A DNA stretch of 39,595 nucleotides from Utricularia gibba (taxonomy: Eukaryota; Streptophyta; Magnoliopsida; Lamiales; Lentibulariaceae): positions 1 through 39,595 of the forward strand of contig NEEC01000121.1 in the NCBI GenBank assembly GCA_002189035.1, given 5' to 3'. A model generated the notes under the pieces. It was not told the DNA's origin and made no database searches. It saw only the letters and a list, made by a program, of their open reading frames with translations. Below are positions 20,361 through 35,112 of this stretch, piece by piece. Both the position numbers and the translations under genes were made by a program. Each line of letters opens with the position of its first letter. Position 1 is the first letter of the stretch.

Positions 20361-23300
20361 ACTTGTACGTGGCCACCACGTACGCGACAATGCGACTGAG
20401 GACACCGCAATCGACGCGAATGTCATTTCATGCATGCAAAACAATGCATTTCATTCGACGATGTTAAATTTCGGATTTCGAGGCGATCCGTTACAGTGCC
20501 TCAGGTGCGGTCCAACCCACACCTCATGATGGCCTCGTGCACTGCTTTGGTATCTCGTCGATATCTTGAAACCGTAGTGAGTCACGCTTTGCTTGATATA
20601 GCGTTACGAAGCTCGCTCCGAGCCGGTCGAATTTCGTGTTCAAAGTTTCTCCATCCGACGAACCGTTACAGCTCGTATTTTTGCCTGATAATAGCCCACA
20701 CTTGTGCCAAAGTGGCCACCACGTACGCGACAATGCGACTGAGGACACCGCAATCGACGCGAATGTCATTTCATGCATGCAAAAAAATGCATTTCATTCG
20801 ACGATGTTAAATTTCGGATTTCGAGGCGATCCGTTACAGTGCCTCGGTGCGGTCCAACCCACACCTCATGATGGCCTCGTGCACTTTGGTATCTCGTCGA
20901 TATCTTGCAAACCGTGAGTCACGCTTTGCTTGATATAGCGTTTCGAAGCTCGCTCCGAGCCGGTCGAATTTCGTGTTCAAAGTTTCTCCATCCGACGAAC
21001 CGTTACAGCTCGTATTTTTGCCTGATAATAGCCCACACTTGTGCCACAAAGTGGCCACCACGTACGCGACAATGCGACTGAGGACACCGCAATCGACGCG
21101 AATGTCATTTCATGCATGCAAAACAAATGCATTTCATTCGACGATGTTAAATTTCGGATTTCGAGCGATCCGTTACAGTGCCTCAGGTGCGGTCCAACCC
21201 ACACCTCATGATGGCCTCGTGCACTGCTTGGTATCTCGTCGATATCTTAGTGAGTCACGTTTGCTTGATATAGCGTTACGAAGCTCGCTCCGAGCCGGTC
21301 GAATTTCGTGTTCAAAGTTTCTCCATCCGACGAACCGTTACAGCTCGTATTTTTGCCTGATAATAGCCCACACTTGTGCCACAAAGTGGCCACCACGTAC
21401 GCGACAATGCGACTGAGGACACCGCAATCGACGCGAATGTCATTTCATGCATGCAAAACAAATGCATTTCATTGACGATGTTAAATTTCGGATTTCGAGG
21501 CGATCCGTTACAGTGCCTCGGTGCGGTCCAACCCACACCTCATGATGGCCTCGTGCATTGTTGGTATCTCGTCGATATCTTGCAAACCGTAGTGAGTCAC
21601 GCTTTGCTTGATATATAGCGTTACGAAGCTCGCTCCGAGCCGGTCGAATTTCGTGTTCAAAGTTTCTCCATCCGACGAACCGTTACAGCTCGTATTTTTG
21701 CCTGATAATAGCCCACACTTGTCCCAAAGTGGCCACCACGTACGCGACAATGCGACTGAGGACACCGCAATCGACGCGAATGTCATTTCATGCATGCAAA
21801 ACAAATGCATTTCATTCGACGATGTTAAATTTCGGATTTCGAGGCGATCCGTTACAGTGCCTCGGGTGGGTCCAACCCACACCTCATGATGGCCTCGTGC
21901 ACGCGTCGATATCTTGAAAACCGTAGTGAGTCACGCTTGCTTGATATAGCGAAGCTCGCTCCAGCCGGTCGAATTTCGTGTTCAAAGTTTCTCCATCCGA
22001 CGAACCGTTACAGCTCGTATTTTTGCCTGATAATAGCCCACACTTGTGCACAAAGTGGCCACCACGTACGCGACAATGCGACTGAGGACACCGCAATCGA
22101 CGCGAATGTCATTTCATGCATGCAAAACAAATGCATTTCATTCGACGATGTTAAATTTCGGATTTCGAGGCGATCCGTTACAGTGCCTCAGGTGCGGTCC
22201 AACCCACACCTCATGATGCCTCGTGCACTGTTGGTATCTCGTCGATATCTTGCAAACCGTAGTGAGTCACGCTTTGCTTGATATAGCGTTACGAAGCTCG
22301 CTCCGAGCCGGTCGAATTTCGTGTTCAAAGTTTCTCCATCCGACGAACCGTTACAGCTCGTATTTTTGCCTGATAATAGCCCACACTTGTGCCACAAAGT
22401 GGCCACCACGTACGCGACAATGCGACTGAGGACACCGCAATCGACGCGAATGTCATTTCATGCATGCAAAACAAATGCATTTCATTCGACGATGTTAAAT
22501 TTCGGATTTCGAGGCGATCCGTTACAGTGCAACCACACCTCATGATGGCCTCGTGCAATCTCGTCGATCTCGTCGATATCTTGAAACCGTAGTGAGTGCT
22601 TGATATAGCGTTTCGAAGCTCGCTCCGAGCCGGTCGAATTTCGTGTTCAAAGTTTCTCCATCGACGAACCGTTACAGCTCGTATTTTTGCCTGATAATAG
22701 CCCACACTTGTGCCACAAAGTGGCCACCACGTACGCGACAATGCGACTGAGGACACCGCAATCGACGCGAATGTCATTTCATGCATGCAAAACAAATGCA
22801 TTTCATTGACGATGTTAAATTTCGGATTTCGAGGCGATCCGTTACAGTGCCTGGTCCAACAACTCATGATGGCCTCGTGCAGTATCTCGTCGATATCTTG
22901 CAAACCGTAGTGAGTCACGCTTTGCTTGATATAGCGTTCGAAGCTCGCTCCGAGCCGGTCGAATTTCGTGTTCAAAGTTTCCATCCGACGAACCGTTACA
23001 GCTCGTATTTTTGCCTGATAATAGCCCACACTTGTGCCACAAAGTGGCCACCACGTACGCGACAATGCGACTGAGGGCAATCGACGCGAATGTCATTTCA
23101 TGCATGCAAATGCATTTCATTGGACGATGTTAAATTTCGGATTTCGAGGCGATCCGTTACAGTGCCTCGGTCCAACCCACACCTCATGATGGCCTCGTGC
23201 AATCTCGTCGATATCTTGCAAACCGTAGTGAGTCACGCTTTGCTTGATATAGCGTTTCGAAGCTCGCTCCGAGCCGGTCGAATTTCGTGTTCAAAGTTTC

Positions 23301-26300
23301 TCCATCCGACGAACCGTTACAGCTCGTATTTTTGCCTGATAATAGCCCACACTTGTCCCACAAAGTGGCCACCACGTACGCGACAATGCGACTGAGGACA
23401 CCGCAATCGACGCGAATGTCATTTCATGCATGCAAAACAAATGCATTTCATTCGACGATGTTAAATTTCGGATTTCGAGGCGATCCGTTACAGTGCCTCC
23501 GGTCCAACCCACCCTCATGATGGCCTCGTGCACTTGGTATCTCGTCGATATCTTGCAAACCGTAGTGAGTCACGCTTTGCTTGATATAGCGCGAAGCTCG
23601 CTCCGAGCCGGTCGAATTTCGTGTTCAAAGTTTCTCCATCCGACGAACCGTTACAGCTCGTATTTTTGCCTGATAATAGCCCACACTTGTGCCACAAAGG
23701 CCACCACGTACGCGACAATGCGACTTGCAATCGACGCGAATGTCATTTCATGCATGCAAAAAAATGCATTTCATTCGACGATGTTAAATTTCGGATTTCG
23801 AGGCGATCCTTACAGTGCCTTGTCCAACCCACACCTCATGATGGCCTCGTGCATTGGTTCGTCGATATCTTGCAAACCGTAGTGAGTCACGCTTTGCTTG
23901 ATATAGCGTTTCGAAGCTCGCTCCGAGCCGGGAATTTCGTGTTCAAAGTTTCTCCATCCGACGAACCGTTACAGCTCGTATTTTTGCCTGATAATAGCCC
24001 ACACTTGTCCACAAAGTGGCCACCACGTACGCGACAATGCGACTGAGGACACCACAATCGACGCGAATGTCATTTCATGCATGCAAAACTAATGCATTTC
24101 ATTCGACGATGTTAAATTTCGGATTTCGAGGCGATCCGTTACAGTGCCTCGTGGTCCAACCCACACCTCATGATGGCCTCGTGCGTCTCGTCGATATCTT
24201 GCAAACCGTAGTGAGTCACGCTTTGCTTGATATAGCGTTCGAAGCTCGCTCCGAGCCGGTCGAATTCGTGTTCAAAGTTTCTCCATCCGACGAACCGTTA
24301 CAGCTCGTATTTTTGCCTGATAATAGCCCACACTTGTGCCACAAAGTGGCCACCACGTACGCGACAATGCGACTGCAATCGACGCGAATGTCATTTCATG
24401 CATGCAAAACAAATGCATTTCATTGACGATGTTAAATTTCGGATTTCGAGGCGATCCGTTACAGTGCCTCAGGTGCGGTCCAACCACACCTCATGATGGC
24501 ATGCACTGCTTGGTATCTCGTCGATATCTTGCAAACCGTAGTGAGTCACGCTTTGCTTGATATAGCGTTTCGAAGCTCGCTCCGAGCCGGTCGAATTTCG
24601 TGTTCAAAGTTTCTCCATCCGACGAACCGTTACAGCTCGTATTTTTGCCTGATAATAGCCCACACTTGTGCCACAAAGTGGCCACCACGTACGCGACAAT
24701 GCGACTGAGGACACCGCAATCGACGCGAATGTCATTTCATGCATGCAAAACAAATGCATTTCATTCGACGATGTTAAATTTCGGATTTCGAGGCGATCCG
24801 TTACAGTGCCTCAGGTGGTCCAACCCACACCTCATGATGGCCTCGTGCACTGCTTGGTATCTCGTCGATATCTTGCAAACCGTAGTGAGTCACGCTTTGC
24901 TTGATATAGCGTTACGAAGCTCGCTCCGAGCCGGTCGAATTTCGTGTTCAAAGTTTCTCCATCCGACGAACCGTTACAGCTCGTATTTTTGCCTGATAAT
25001 AGCCCACACTTGTGCCACAAAGTGGCCACCACGTACGCGACAATGCGACTGAGGACACCGCAATCGACGCGAATGTCATTTCATGCATGCAAAACAAATG
25101 CATTTCATTCGACGATGTTAAATTTCGGATTTCGAGGCGATCCGTTACAGTGCCTCGTCCAACCCACACCTCATGATGGCCTCGTGCAGTTTGGTATCTC
25201 GTCGATATCTTGCAAACCGTAGTGAGTCACGCTTGCTTGATATAGCGTTTCGAAGCTCGCTCCGAGCCGGTCGAATTTTGTGTTCAAAGTTTCTCCATCC
25301 GACGAACCGTTACAGCTCGTATTTTTGCCTGATAATAGCCCACACTTGTGCCACAAAGTGGCCACCACGTACGCGACAATGCGACTGAGGACACCACAAT
25401 CGACGCGAATGTCATTTCATGCATGCAAAACAAATGCATTTCATTCGACGATGTTAAATTTCGGATTTCGAGGCGATCCGTTACAGTGCCGTCCAACCCA
25501 CACCTCATGACTCGTGCTTGGTATCTCGTCGATATCTTGCAAACCGTAGTGAGTCACGCTTTGCTTGATATAGCGTTACGAAGCTCGCTCCGAGCCGGTC
25601 GAATTTCGTGTTCAAAGTTTCCATCCGACGAACCGTTACAGCTCGTATTTTTGCCTGATAATAGCCCACACTTGTGCCACAAAGTGGCCACCACGTACGC
25701 GACAATGCGACTGAGGACACCGCAATCGACGCGAATGTCATTTCATGCATGCAAAAAAATGCATTTCATTCGACGATGTTAAATTTCGGATTTCGAGGCG
25801 ATCCGTTACAGTGCCTCGTCCAACCCACACCTCATGATGGCCTCGTGCATGGTATCTCGTCGATATCTTGCAAACCGTAGTGAGTCACGCTTTGCTTGAT
25901 ATAGCGTTCGAAGCTCGCTCCGAGCCGGTCGAATTTCGTGTTCAAAGTTTCTCCATCCGACGAACCGTTACAGCTCGTATTTTTGCCTGATAATAGCCCA
26001 CACTTGTCCACAAAGTGGCCACCACGTACGCGACAATGCGACTGAGGACACCGCAATCGACGCGAATGTCATTTCATGCATGCAAAACAAATGCATTTCA
26101 TTCGACGATGTTAAATTTCGGATTTCGAGGCGATCCGTTACAGTGCCTCAGGTGCGGTCCAACCCACACCTCATGATGGCCTCGTGCACTGCTTGGTATC
26201 TCGTCGATATCTTGCAAACCGTAGTGAGTCACGCTTTGCTTGATATAGCGTTTCGAAGCTCGCTCCGAGCCGGTCGAATTTCGTGTTCAAAGTTTCTCCA

Positions 26301-27345
26301 TCCGACGAACCGTTACAGCTCGTATTTTTGCCTGATAATAGCCCACACTTGTGCACAAAGTGGCCACCACGTACGCGACAATGCGACTGAGGACACCGCA
26401 ATCGACGCGAATGTCATTTCATGCATGCAAAAAAAAATGCATTTCATTGGACGATGTTAAATTTCGGATTTCGAGGCGATCCGTTACAGTGCCGTCCAAC
26501 CACACCTCATGATGGCCTCGTGCACTGTTTGGTATCTCGTCGATATCTTGCAAACCGTAGTGAGTCACGCTTTGCTTGATATAGCGTTTCGAAGCTCGCT
26601 CCGAGCCGGTCGAATTTCGTGTTCAAAGTTTCTCCATCCGACGAACCGTTACAGCTCGTATTTTTGCCTGATAATAGCCCACACTTGTGCCACAAAGTGG
26701 CCACCACGTACGCGACAATGCGACTGAGGACACCGCAATCGACGCGAATGTCATTTCATGCATGCAAACAAATGCATTTCATTCGACGATGTTAAATTTC
26801 GGATTTCGAGGATCCGTTACAGTGCCGGTCCAACCCACACCTCATGATGGCCTCGTGCACTGCTTGGTATCTCGTCGATATCTTGCAAACCGTAGTGAGT
26901 CACGCTTTGCTTGATATAGCGTTACGAAGCTCGCTCCGAGCCGGTCGAATTTCGTGTTCAAAGTTTCCATCCGACGAACCGTTACAGCTCGTATTTTTGC
27001 CTGATAATAGCCCACACTTGTGCCACAAAGTGGCCACCACGTACGCGACAATGCGACTGAGGGCAATCGACGCGAATGTCATTTCATGCATGCAAAAAAA
27101 AATGCATTTCATTCGACGATGTTAAATTTCGGATTTCGAGGCGATCCGTTACAGTGCCTCGTCCAACCCACACCTCATGATGGCCTCGTGCTTGGTATCT
27201 CGTCGATATCTTGCAAACCGTAGTGAGTCACGCTTTGCTTGATATAGCGTTTCGAAGCTCGCTCCGAGCCGGTCGAATTTCGTGTTCAAAGTTTCTCCAT
27301 CCGACGAACCGTTACAGCTCGTATTTTTGCCTGATAATAGCCCAC
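20361..27345 (+). repeat. Continuous array of slightly shortened, mixed units
   Basis: Units start at 20361, 20700, 21037, 21372, 21717, 22042, 22385, 22706, 23030, 23351, 23685, 24003, 24332, 24664, 25008, 25344, 25670, 26002, 26347, 26683 and 27016, spaced 318-345 bp. Changes are almost all deletions within unit 146-195, the A-rich run, the CACCGC stretch and around base 253. Both A253 and T253 copies occur. Units 23030 and 27016 share GACTGAGGGCAATCG, a five-base deletion. Unit 21372 has an extra TA in GATATATAGCG. No gene or foreign sequence. Confidence 0.94.
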
Positions 27346-30300
27346 ACTTGTGCCACAAAGTGGCCACCACGTACGCGACAATGCGACTGAGGACACCGCA
27401 ATCGACGCGAATGTCATTTCATGCATGCAAAACAAATGCATTTCATTCGACGATGTTAAATTTCGGATTTCGAGGCGATCCGTTACAGTGCCTCAGGTGC
27501 GGTCCAACCCACACCTCATGATGGCCTCGTGCACTGCTTGGTATCTCGTCGATATCTTGCAAACCGTAGTGAGTCACGCTTTGCTTGATATAGCGTTACG
27601 AAGCTCGCTCCGAGCCGGTCGAATTTCGTGTTCAAAGTTTCTCCATCCGACGAACCGTTACAGCTCGTATTTTTGCCTGATAATAGCCCACACTTGTGCC
27701 ACAAAGTGGCCACCACGTACGCGACAATGCGACTGAGGACACCGCAATCGACGCGAATGTCATTTCATGCATGCAAAACAAATGCATTTCATTGGACGAT
27801 GTTAAATTTCGGATTTCGAGGCGATCCGTTACAGTGCCTCAGTGGTCCAACCCACACCTCATGATGGCCTCGTGCATTGGTATCTCGTCGATATCTTGCA
27901 AACCGTAGTGAGTCACGCTTTGCTTGATATAGCGTTTCGAAGCTCGCTCCGAGCCGGTCGAATTTCGTGTTCAAAGTTTCTCCATCCGACGAACCGTTAC
28001 AGCTCGTATTTTTGCCTGATAATAGCCCACACTTGTGCCACAAAGTGGCCACCACGTACGCGACAATGCGACTGAGGACACCGCAATCGACGCGAATGTC
28101 ATTTCATGCATGCAAAACAAATGCATTTCATTCGACGATGTTAAATTTCGGATTTCGAGGCGATCCGTTACAGTGCCTCTGTCCAACCCACACCTCATGA
28201 TGGCCTCGTGCATTGTTTGGTATCTCGTCGATATCTTGCAAACCGTAGTGAGTCACGCTTTGCTTGATATAGCGTTACGAAGCTCGCTCCGAGCCGGTCG
28301 AATTTCGTGTTCAAAGTTTCTCCATCCGACGAACCGTTACAGCTCGTATTTTTGCCTGATAATAGCCCACACTTGTGCCACAAAGTGGCCACCACGTACG
28401 CGACAATGCGACTGAGGACACGCAATCGACGCGAATGTCATTTCATGCATGCAAAACAAATGCATTTCATTCGACGATGTTAAATTTCGGATTTCGAGGC
28501 GATCCGTTACAGTGCCTCAGGTGCGGTCCAACCCACACCTCATGATGGCTCGTGCACTGCTTGGTATCTCGTCGATATCTTGCAAACCGTAGTGAGTCAC
28601 GCTTTGCTTGATATAGCGTTACGAAGCTCGCTCCGAGCCGGTCGAATTTCGTGTTCAAAGTTTCTCCATCCGACGAACCGTTACAGCTCGTATTTTTGCC
28701 TGATAATAGCCCACACTTGTGCCACAAAGTGGCCACCACGTACGCGACAATGCGACTGAGGACACCGCAATCGACGCGAATGTCATTTCATGCATGCAAA
28801 ACAAATGCATTTCATTCGACGATGTTAAATTTCGGATTTCGAGGCGATCCGTTACAGTGCCTCAGGTCGGTCCAACCCACACCTCATGATGGCCTCGTGC
28901 ACTTGGTATCTCGTCGATATCTTACAAACCGTAGTGAGTCACGCTTTGCTTGATATAGCGTTTACGAAGCTCGCTCCGAGCCGGTCGAATTTCGTGTTCA
29001 AAGTTTCTCCATCCGACGAACCGTTACAGCTCGTATTTTTGCCTGATAATAGCCCACACTTGTGCCACAAAGTGGGTACGCGACAATGCGACTGAGGAAC
29101 CGCAATCGACGCGAATGTCATTTCATGCATGCAAAAAAATGCATTTCATTCGACGATGTTAAATTTCGGATTTCGAGGCGATCCGTTACAGTGCCTCGTC
29201 CAACCACACCTCATGATGGCCTCGTGCATTTGGTATCGTCGATATCTTGCAAACCGTAGTGAGTCACGCTTTGCTTGATATAGCGTTCGAAGCTCGCTCC
29301 GAGCCGGTCGAATTTCGTGTTCAAAGTTTCCATCCGACGAACCGTTACAGCTCGTATTTTTGCCTGATAATAGCCCACACTTGTGCCACAAAGTGGCCAC
29401 CACGTACGCGACAATGCGACTGAGGACACCGCAATCGACGCGAATGTCATTTCATGCATGCAAAACAAATGCATTTCATTCGACGATGTTAAATTTCGGA
29501 TTTCGAGGCGATCCGTTACAGTGCCTCAGGTCCAACCCACACCTCATGATGGCCTCGTGCACTGTTGGTATCTCGTCGATATCTTACAAACCGTAGTGAG
29601 TCACGCTTTGCTTGATATAGCGTTACGAAGCTCGCTCCGAGCCGGTCGAATTTCGTGTTCAAAGTTTCTCCATCCGACGAACCGCAGCTCGTATTTTTGC
29701 CTGATAATAGCCCACACTTGTGCCACAAAGTGGCCACCACGTACGCGACAATGCGACTGAGGACACCGCAATCGACGCGAATGTCATTTCATGCATGCAA
29801 AACAAATGCATTTCATTCGACGATGTTAAATTTCGGATTTCGAGGCGATCCGTTACAGTGCCTCGTCCAACACACCTCATGATGGCCTCGTGCATGGTAT
29901 CTCGTCGATATCTTGAGTGAGTTTGCTTGATATAGCGTTTCGAAGCTCGCTCCGAGCCGGTCGAATTTCGTGTTCAAAGTTTCCATCCGACGAACCGTTA
30001 CAGCTCGTATTTTTGCCTGATAATAGCCCACACTTGTGCCACAAAGTGGCCACCACGTACGCGACAATGCGACTGAGGACACCGCAATCGACGCGAATGT
30101 CATTTCATGCATGCAAATGCATTTCATTTGTTAAATTTCGGATTTCGAGGCGATCCGTTACAGTGCCTCAGGTTCGGTCCAACCCAACCTCATGATGGCC
30201 TCGTGCACTGCTTGGTATCTCGTCGATATCTTGCAAACCGTAGTGAGTCACGCTTTGCTTGATATAGCGTTACGAAGCTCGCTCCGAGCCGGTCGAATTT

Positions 30301-33300
30301 CGTGTTCAAAGTTTCTCCATCCGACGAACCGTTACAGCTCGTATTTTTGCCTGATAATAGCCCACACTTGTGCCACAAAGTGGCCACCACGTACGCGACA
30401 ATGCGACTGAGGACACCGCAATCGACGCGAATGTCATTTCATGCATGCAAAACAAATGCATTTCATTCGACGATGTTAAATTTCGGATTTCGAGGCGATC
30501 CGTTACAGTGCCTCAGGTGGTCCAACCCACACCTCATGATGGCCTCGTGCACTGCTTGGTATCTCGTCGATATCCAAACCGTAGTGAGTCACGCTTTGCT
30601 TGATATAGCGTTCGAAGCTCGCTCCGAGTCGAATTTCGTGTTCAAAGTTTCTCCATCCGACGAACCGTTACAGCTCGTATTTTTGCCTGATAATAGCCCA
30701 CACTTGTGCCACAAAGTGGCCACCACGTACGCGACAATGCGACTGAGGACACCGCAATCGACGCGAATGTCATTTCATGCATGCAAAACAATGCATTTCA
30801 TTCGACGATGTTAAATTTCGGATTTCGAGGCGATCCGTTACAGTGCCTCCGGTCCAACACACCTCATGATGGCCTCGTGCACCTTGGTATCTCGTCGATA
30901 TCTTGCAAACCGTAGTGAGTTTGCTTGATATAGCGTTACGAAGCTCGCTCCGAGCCGGTCGAATTTCGTGTTCAAAGTTTCTCCATCCGACGAACCGTTA
31001 CAGCTCGTATTTTTGCCTGATAATAGCCCACACTTGTGCCACAAAGTGGCCACCACGTACGCGACAATGCGACTGAGGACACCGCAATCGACGCGAATGT
31101 CATTTCATGCATGCAAAACAAATGCATTTCATTGACGATGTTAAATTTCGGATTTCGAGGCGATCCGTTACAGTGCCTCAGTCCAACCCACACCTCATGA
31201 TGGCCTCGTGCACTGCTTGGTATCTCGTCGATATCTTACAAACCGTAGTGAGTCACGCTTTGCTTGATATAGCGTTACGAAGCTCGCTCCGAGCCGGTCG
31301 AATTTCGTGTTCAAAGTTTCTCCATCCGACGAACCGTTACAGCTCGTATTTTTGCCTGATAATAGCCCACACTTGTGCCACAAAGTGGCCACCACGTACG
31401 CGACAATGCGACTGAGGACACCGCAATCGACGCGAATGTCATTTCATGCATGCAAAACAAATGCATTTCATTCGACGATGTTAAATTTCGGATTTCGAGG
31501 CGATCCGTTACAGTGCCTCAGGTGGTCCAACCCACACCTCATGATGGCCTCGCACTGCTTGGTATCTCGTCGATATCTTACAAACCGTAGTGAGTCACGC
31601 TTTGCTTGATATAGCGTTACGAAGCTCGCTCCGAGCCGGTCGAATTTCGTGTTCAAAGTTTCTCCATCCGACGAACCGTTACAGCTCGTATTTTTGCCTG
31701 ATAATAGCCCACACTTGTGCCACAAAGTGGCCACCACGTACGCGACAATGCGACTGAGGACACCGCAATCGACGCGAATGTCATTTCATGCATGCAAAAC
31801 AAATGCATTTCATTCGACGATGTTAAATTTCGGATTTCGAGGCGATCCGTTACAGTGCCTCGGTGTGGTCCAACCCACACCTCATGATGGCCTCGTGCAT
31901 TGGTATCTCGTCGATATCTTGAAACCAGTGAGTTTGCTTGATATAGCGTTTCGAAGCTCGCTCCGAGCCGGTCGAATTTCGTGTTCAAAGTTTCCATCCG
32001 ACGAACCGTTACAGCTCGTATTTTTGCCTGATAATAGCCCACACTTGTGCCACAAAGTGGCCACCACGTACGCGACAATGCGACTGAGGACACCGCAATC
32101 GACGCGAATGTCATTTCATGCATGCAAAACAAATGCATTTCATTCGACGATGTTAAATTTCGGATTTCGAGGCGATCCGTTACAGTGCCTCAGGTCCAAC
32201 CCACACCTCATGATGGCCTCGTGCACTGCTTGGTATCTCGTCGATATCTTGCAAACCGTAGTGAGTCACGCTTTGCTTGATATAGCGTTACGAAGCTCGC
32301 TCCGAGCCGGTCGAATTTCGTGTTCAAAGTTTCTCCATCCGACGAACCGTTACAGCTCGTATTTTTGCCTGATAATAGCCCACACTTGTGCCACAAAGTG
32401 GCCACCACGTACGCGACAATGCGACTGAGGACACCGCAATCGACGCGAATGTCATTTCATGCATGCAAAACAAATGCATTTCATTCGACGATGTTAAATT
32501 TCGGATTTCGAGGCGATCCGTTACAGTGCCTCGGTCCAACCACACCTCATGATGGCCTCGTGCACCGTTTGGATCTCGTCGATATCTTGAAAACCGTAGT
32601 GAGTCACGCTTTGCTTGATATAGCGTTTCGAAGCTCGCTCCGAGCCGGTCGAATTTCGTGTTCAAAGTTTCCATCCGACGAACCGTTACAGCTCGTATTT
32701 TTGCCTGATAATAGCCCACACTTGTGCCACAAAGTGGCCACCACGTACGCGACAATGCGACTGAGGACACCGCAATCGACGCGAATGTCATTTCATGCAT
32801 GCAAAACAAATGCATTTCATTCGACGATGTTAAATTTCGGATTTCGAGGCGATCCGTTACAGTGCCTCAGGTTGGTCCAACCCACACCTCATGATGGCCT
32901 CGTGCACTGCTTGGTATCTCGTCGATATCTTACAAACCGTAGTGAGTCACGCTTTGCTTGATATAGCGTTACGAAGCTCGCTCCGAGCCGGTCGAATTTC
33001 GTGTTCAAAGTTTCTCCATCCGACGAACCGTTACAGCTCGTATTTTTGCCTGATAATAGCCCACACTTGTGCCACAAAGTGGCCACCACGTACGCGACAA
33101 TGCGACTGAGGACACCGCAATCGACGCGAATGTCATTTCATGCATGCAAAAACAAATGCATTTCATTCGACGATGTTAAATTTCGGATTTCGAGGCGATC
33201 CGTTACAGTGCCTCGGGTGTGGTCCAACCCACACCTCATGATGGCCTCGTGCATTTTGGTATCTCGTCGATATCTTGCAAACCATAGTGAGTCACGCTTG

Positions 33301-35112
33301 CTTGATATAGCGTTTCGAAGCTCGCTCCGAGCCGGTCGAATTTCGTGTTCAAAGTTTCCATCCGACGAACCGTTACAGCTCGTATTTTTGCCTGATAATA
33401 GCCCACACTTGTGCCACAAGTGGCCACCACGTACGCGACAATGCGACTGAGGACACCGCAATCGACGCGAATGTCATTTCATGCATGCAAAACAAATGCA
33501 TTTCATTCGACGATGTTAAATTTCGGATTTCGAGGCGATCCGTTACAGTGCCTCAGGTGGTCCAACCCACACCTCATGATGGCCTCGTGCACTGCTTGGT
33601 ATCTCGTCGATATCTTGCAAACCGTAGTGAGTCACGCTTTGCTTGATATAGCGTTACGAAGCTCGCTCCGAGCCGGTCGAATTTCGTGTTCAAAGTTTCT
33701 CCATCCGACGAACCGTTACAGCTCGTATTTTTGCCTGATAATAGCCCACACTTGTGCCACAAAGTGGCCACCACGTACGCGACAATGCGACTGAGGACAC
33801 CGCAATCGACGCGAATGTCATTTCATGCATGCAAAACAAATGCATTTCATTGGACGATGTTAAATTTCGGATTTCGAGGCGATCCGTTACAGTGCCTCAG
33901 GTGGTCCAACCCACACCTCATGATGGCCTCGTGCACTGCTTGGTATCTCGTCGATATCTTACAAACCGTAGTGAGTCACGCTTTGCTTGATATAGCGTTA
34001 CGAAGCTCGCTCCGAGCCGGTCGAATTTCGTGTTCAAAGTTTCTCCATCCGACGAACCGTTACAGCTCGTATTTTTGCCTGATAATAGCCCACACTTGTG
34101 CCACAAAGTGGCCACCACGTACGCGACAATGCGACTGAGGACACCGCAATCGACGCGAATGTCATTTCATGCATGCAAAACAAATGCATTTCATTCGACG
34201 ATGTTAAATTTCGGATTTCGAGGCGATCCGTTACAGTGCCTCGGGTGGTTGCACACCTCATGATGCCTCGTGCACCGTTTGGTATCTCGTCGATATCTTG
34301 CAAACCGTAGTGAGTCACGCTTTGCTTGATATAGCGTTTCGAAGCTCGCTCCGAGCCGGTCGAATTTCGTGTTCAAAGTTTTCCATCCGACGAACCGTTA
34401 CAGCTCGTATTTTTGCCTGATAATAGCCCACACTTGTGCCACAAAGTGGCCACCACGTACGCGACAATGCGACTGAGGACACCGCAATCGACGCGAATGT
34501 CATTTCATGCATGCAAAACAAATGCATTTCATTGGACGATGTTAAATTTCGGATTTCGAGGCGATCCGTTACAGTGCCTCAGGTCGGTCCAACCCACACC
34601 TCATGATGGCCTCGTGCACTGCTTGGTATCTCGTCGATATCTTACAAACCGTAGTGAGTCACGCTTTTGATATAGCGTTACGAAGCTCGCTCCGAGGTCG
34701 AATTTCGTGTTCAAAGTTTCTCCATCCGACGAACCGTTACAGCTCGTATTTTTGCCTGATAATAGCCCACACTTGTGCCACAAAGTGGCCACCACGTACG
34801 ACAATGCGACTGAGGACACCGCAATCGACGCGAATGTCATTTCATGCATGCAAAACAAATGCATTTCATTCGACGATGTTAAATTTCGGATTTCGAGGCG
34901 ATCCGTTACAGTGCCTCAGGTGGTCCAACCCACACCTCATGATGGCCTCGTGCACTGCTTGGTATCTCGTCGATATCTTGCAAACCGTAGTGAGTCACGC
35001 TTTGCTTGATATAGCGTTACGAAGCTCGCTCCGAGCCGGTCGAATTTCGTGTTCAAAGTTTCTCCATCCGACGAACCGTTACAGCTCGTATTTTTGCCTG
35101 ATAATAGCCCAC
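27346..35112 (+). repeat. Array with intermixed A253 and T253 sub-types
   Basis: Units start at 27346, 27692, 28031, 28371, 28715, 29058, 29379, 29716, 30032, 30366, 30702, 31032, 31371, 31713, 32043, 32384, 32720, 33065, 33407, 33750, 34094, 34432 and 34771. Unit 27346 is a full 346-bp consensus copy. Base 253 reads A, T, A, A, A, deleted, A, T, A, deleted, A, A, A, T, A, T, A, T, A, A, T, A, A from 27346 onward. G214A is seen in units 28715, 29379, 31032, 31371, 32720, 33750 and 34432, always with A253. Several T253 copies have TTTCCATCC and CGCTTGCTTG. Confidence 0.93.

Noticed and set aside
31649-32428. Long open frames up to 274 codons (for example 31649-32428 and 34603-35427)
   Set aside because: They are the satellite unit read across several copies. 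Because the unit is 346 bp (not a multiple of three), the frame changes every copy; long frames arise only where deletions remove stops. Frames on both strands are equally open and the peptides match no family I recognise.
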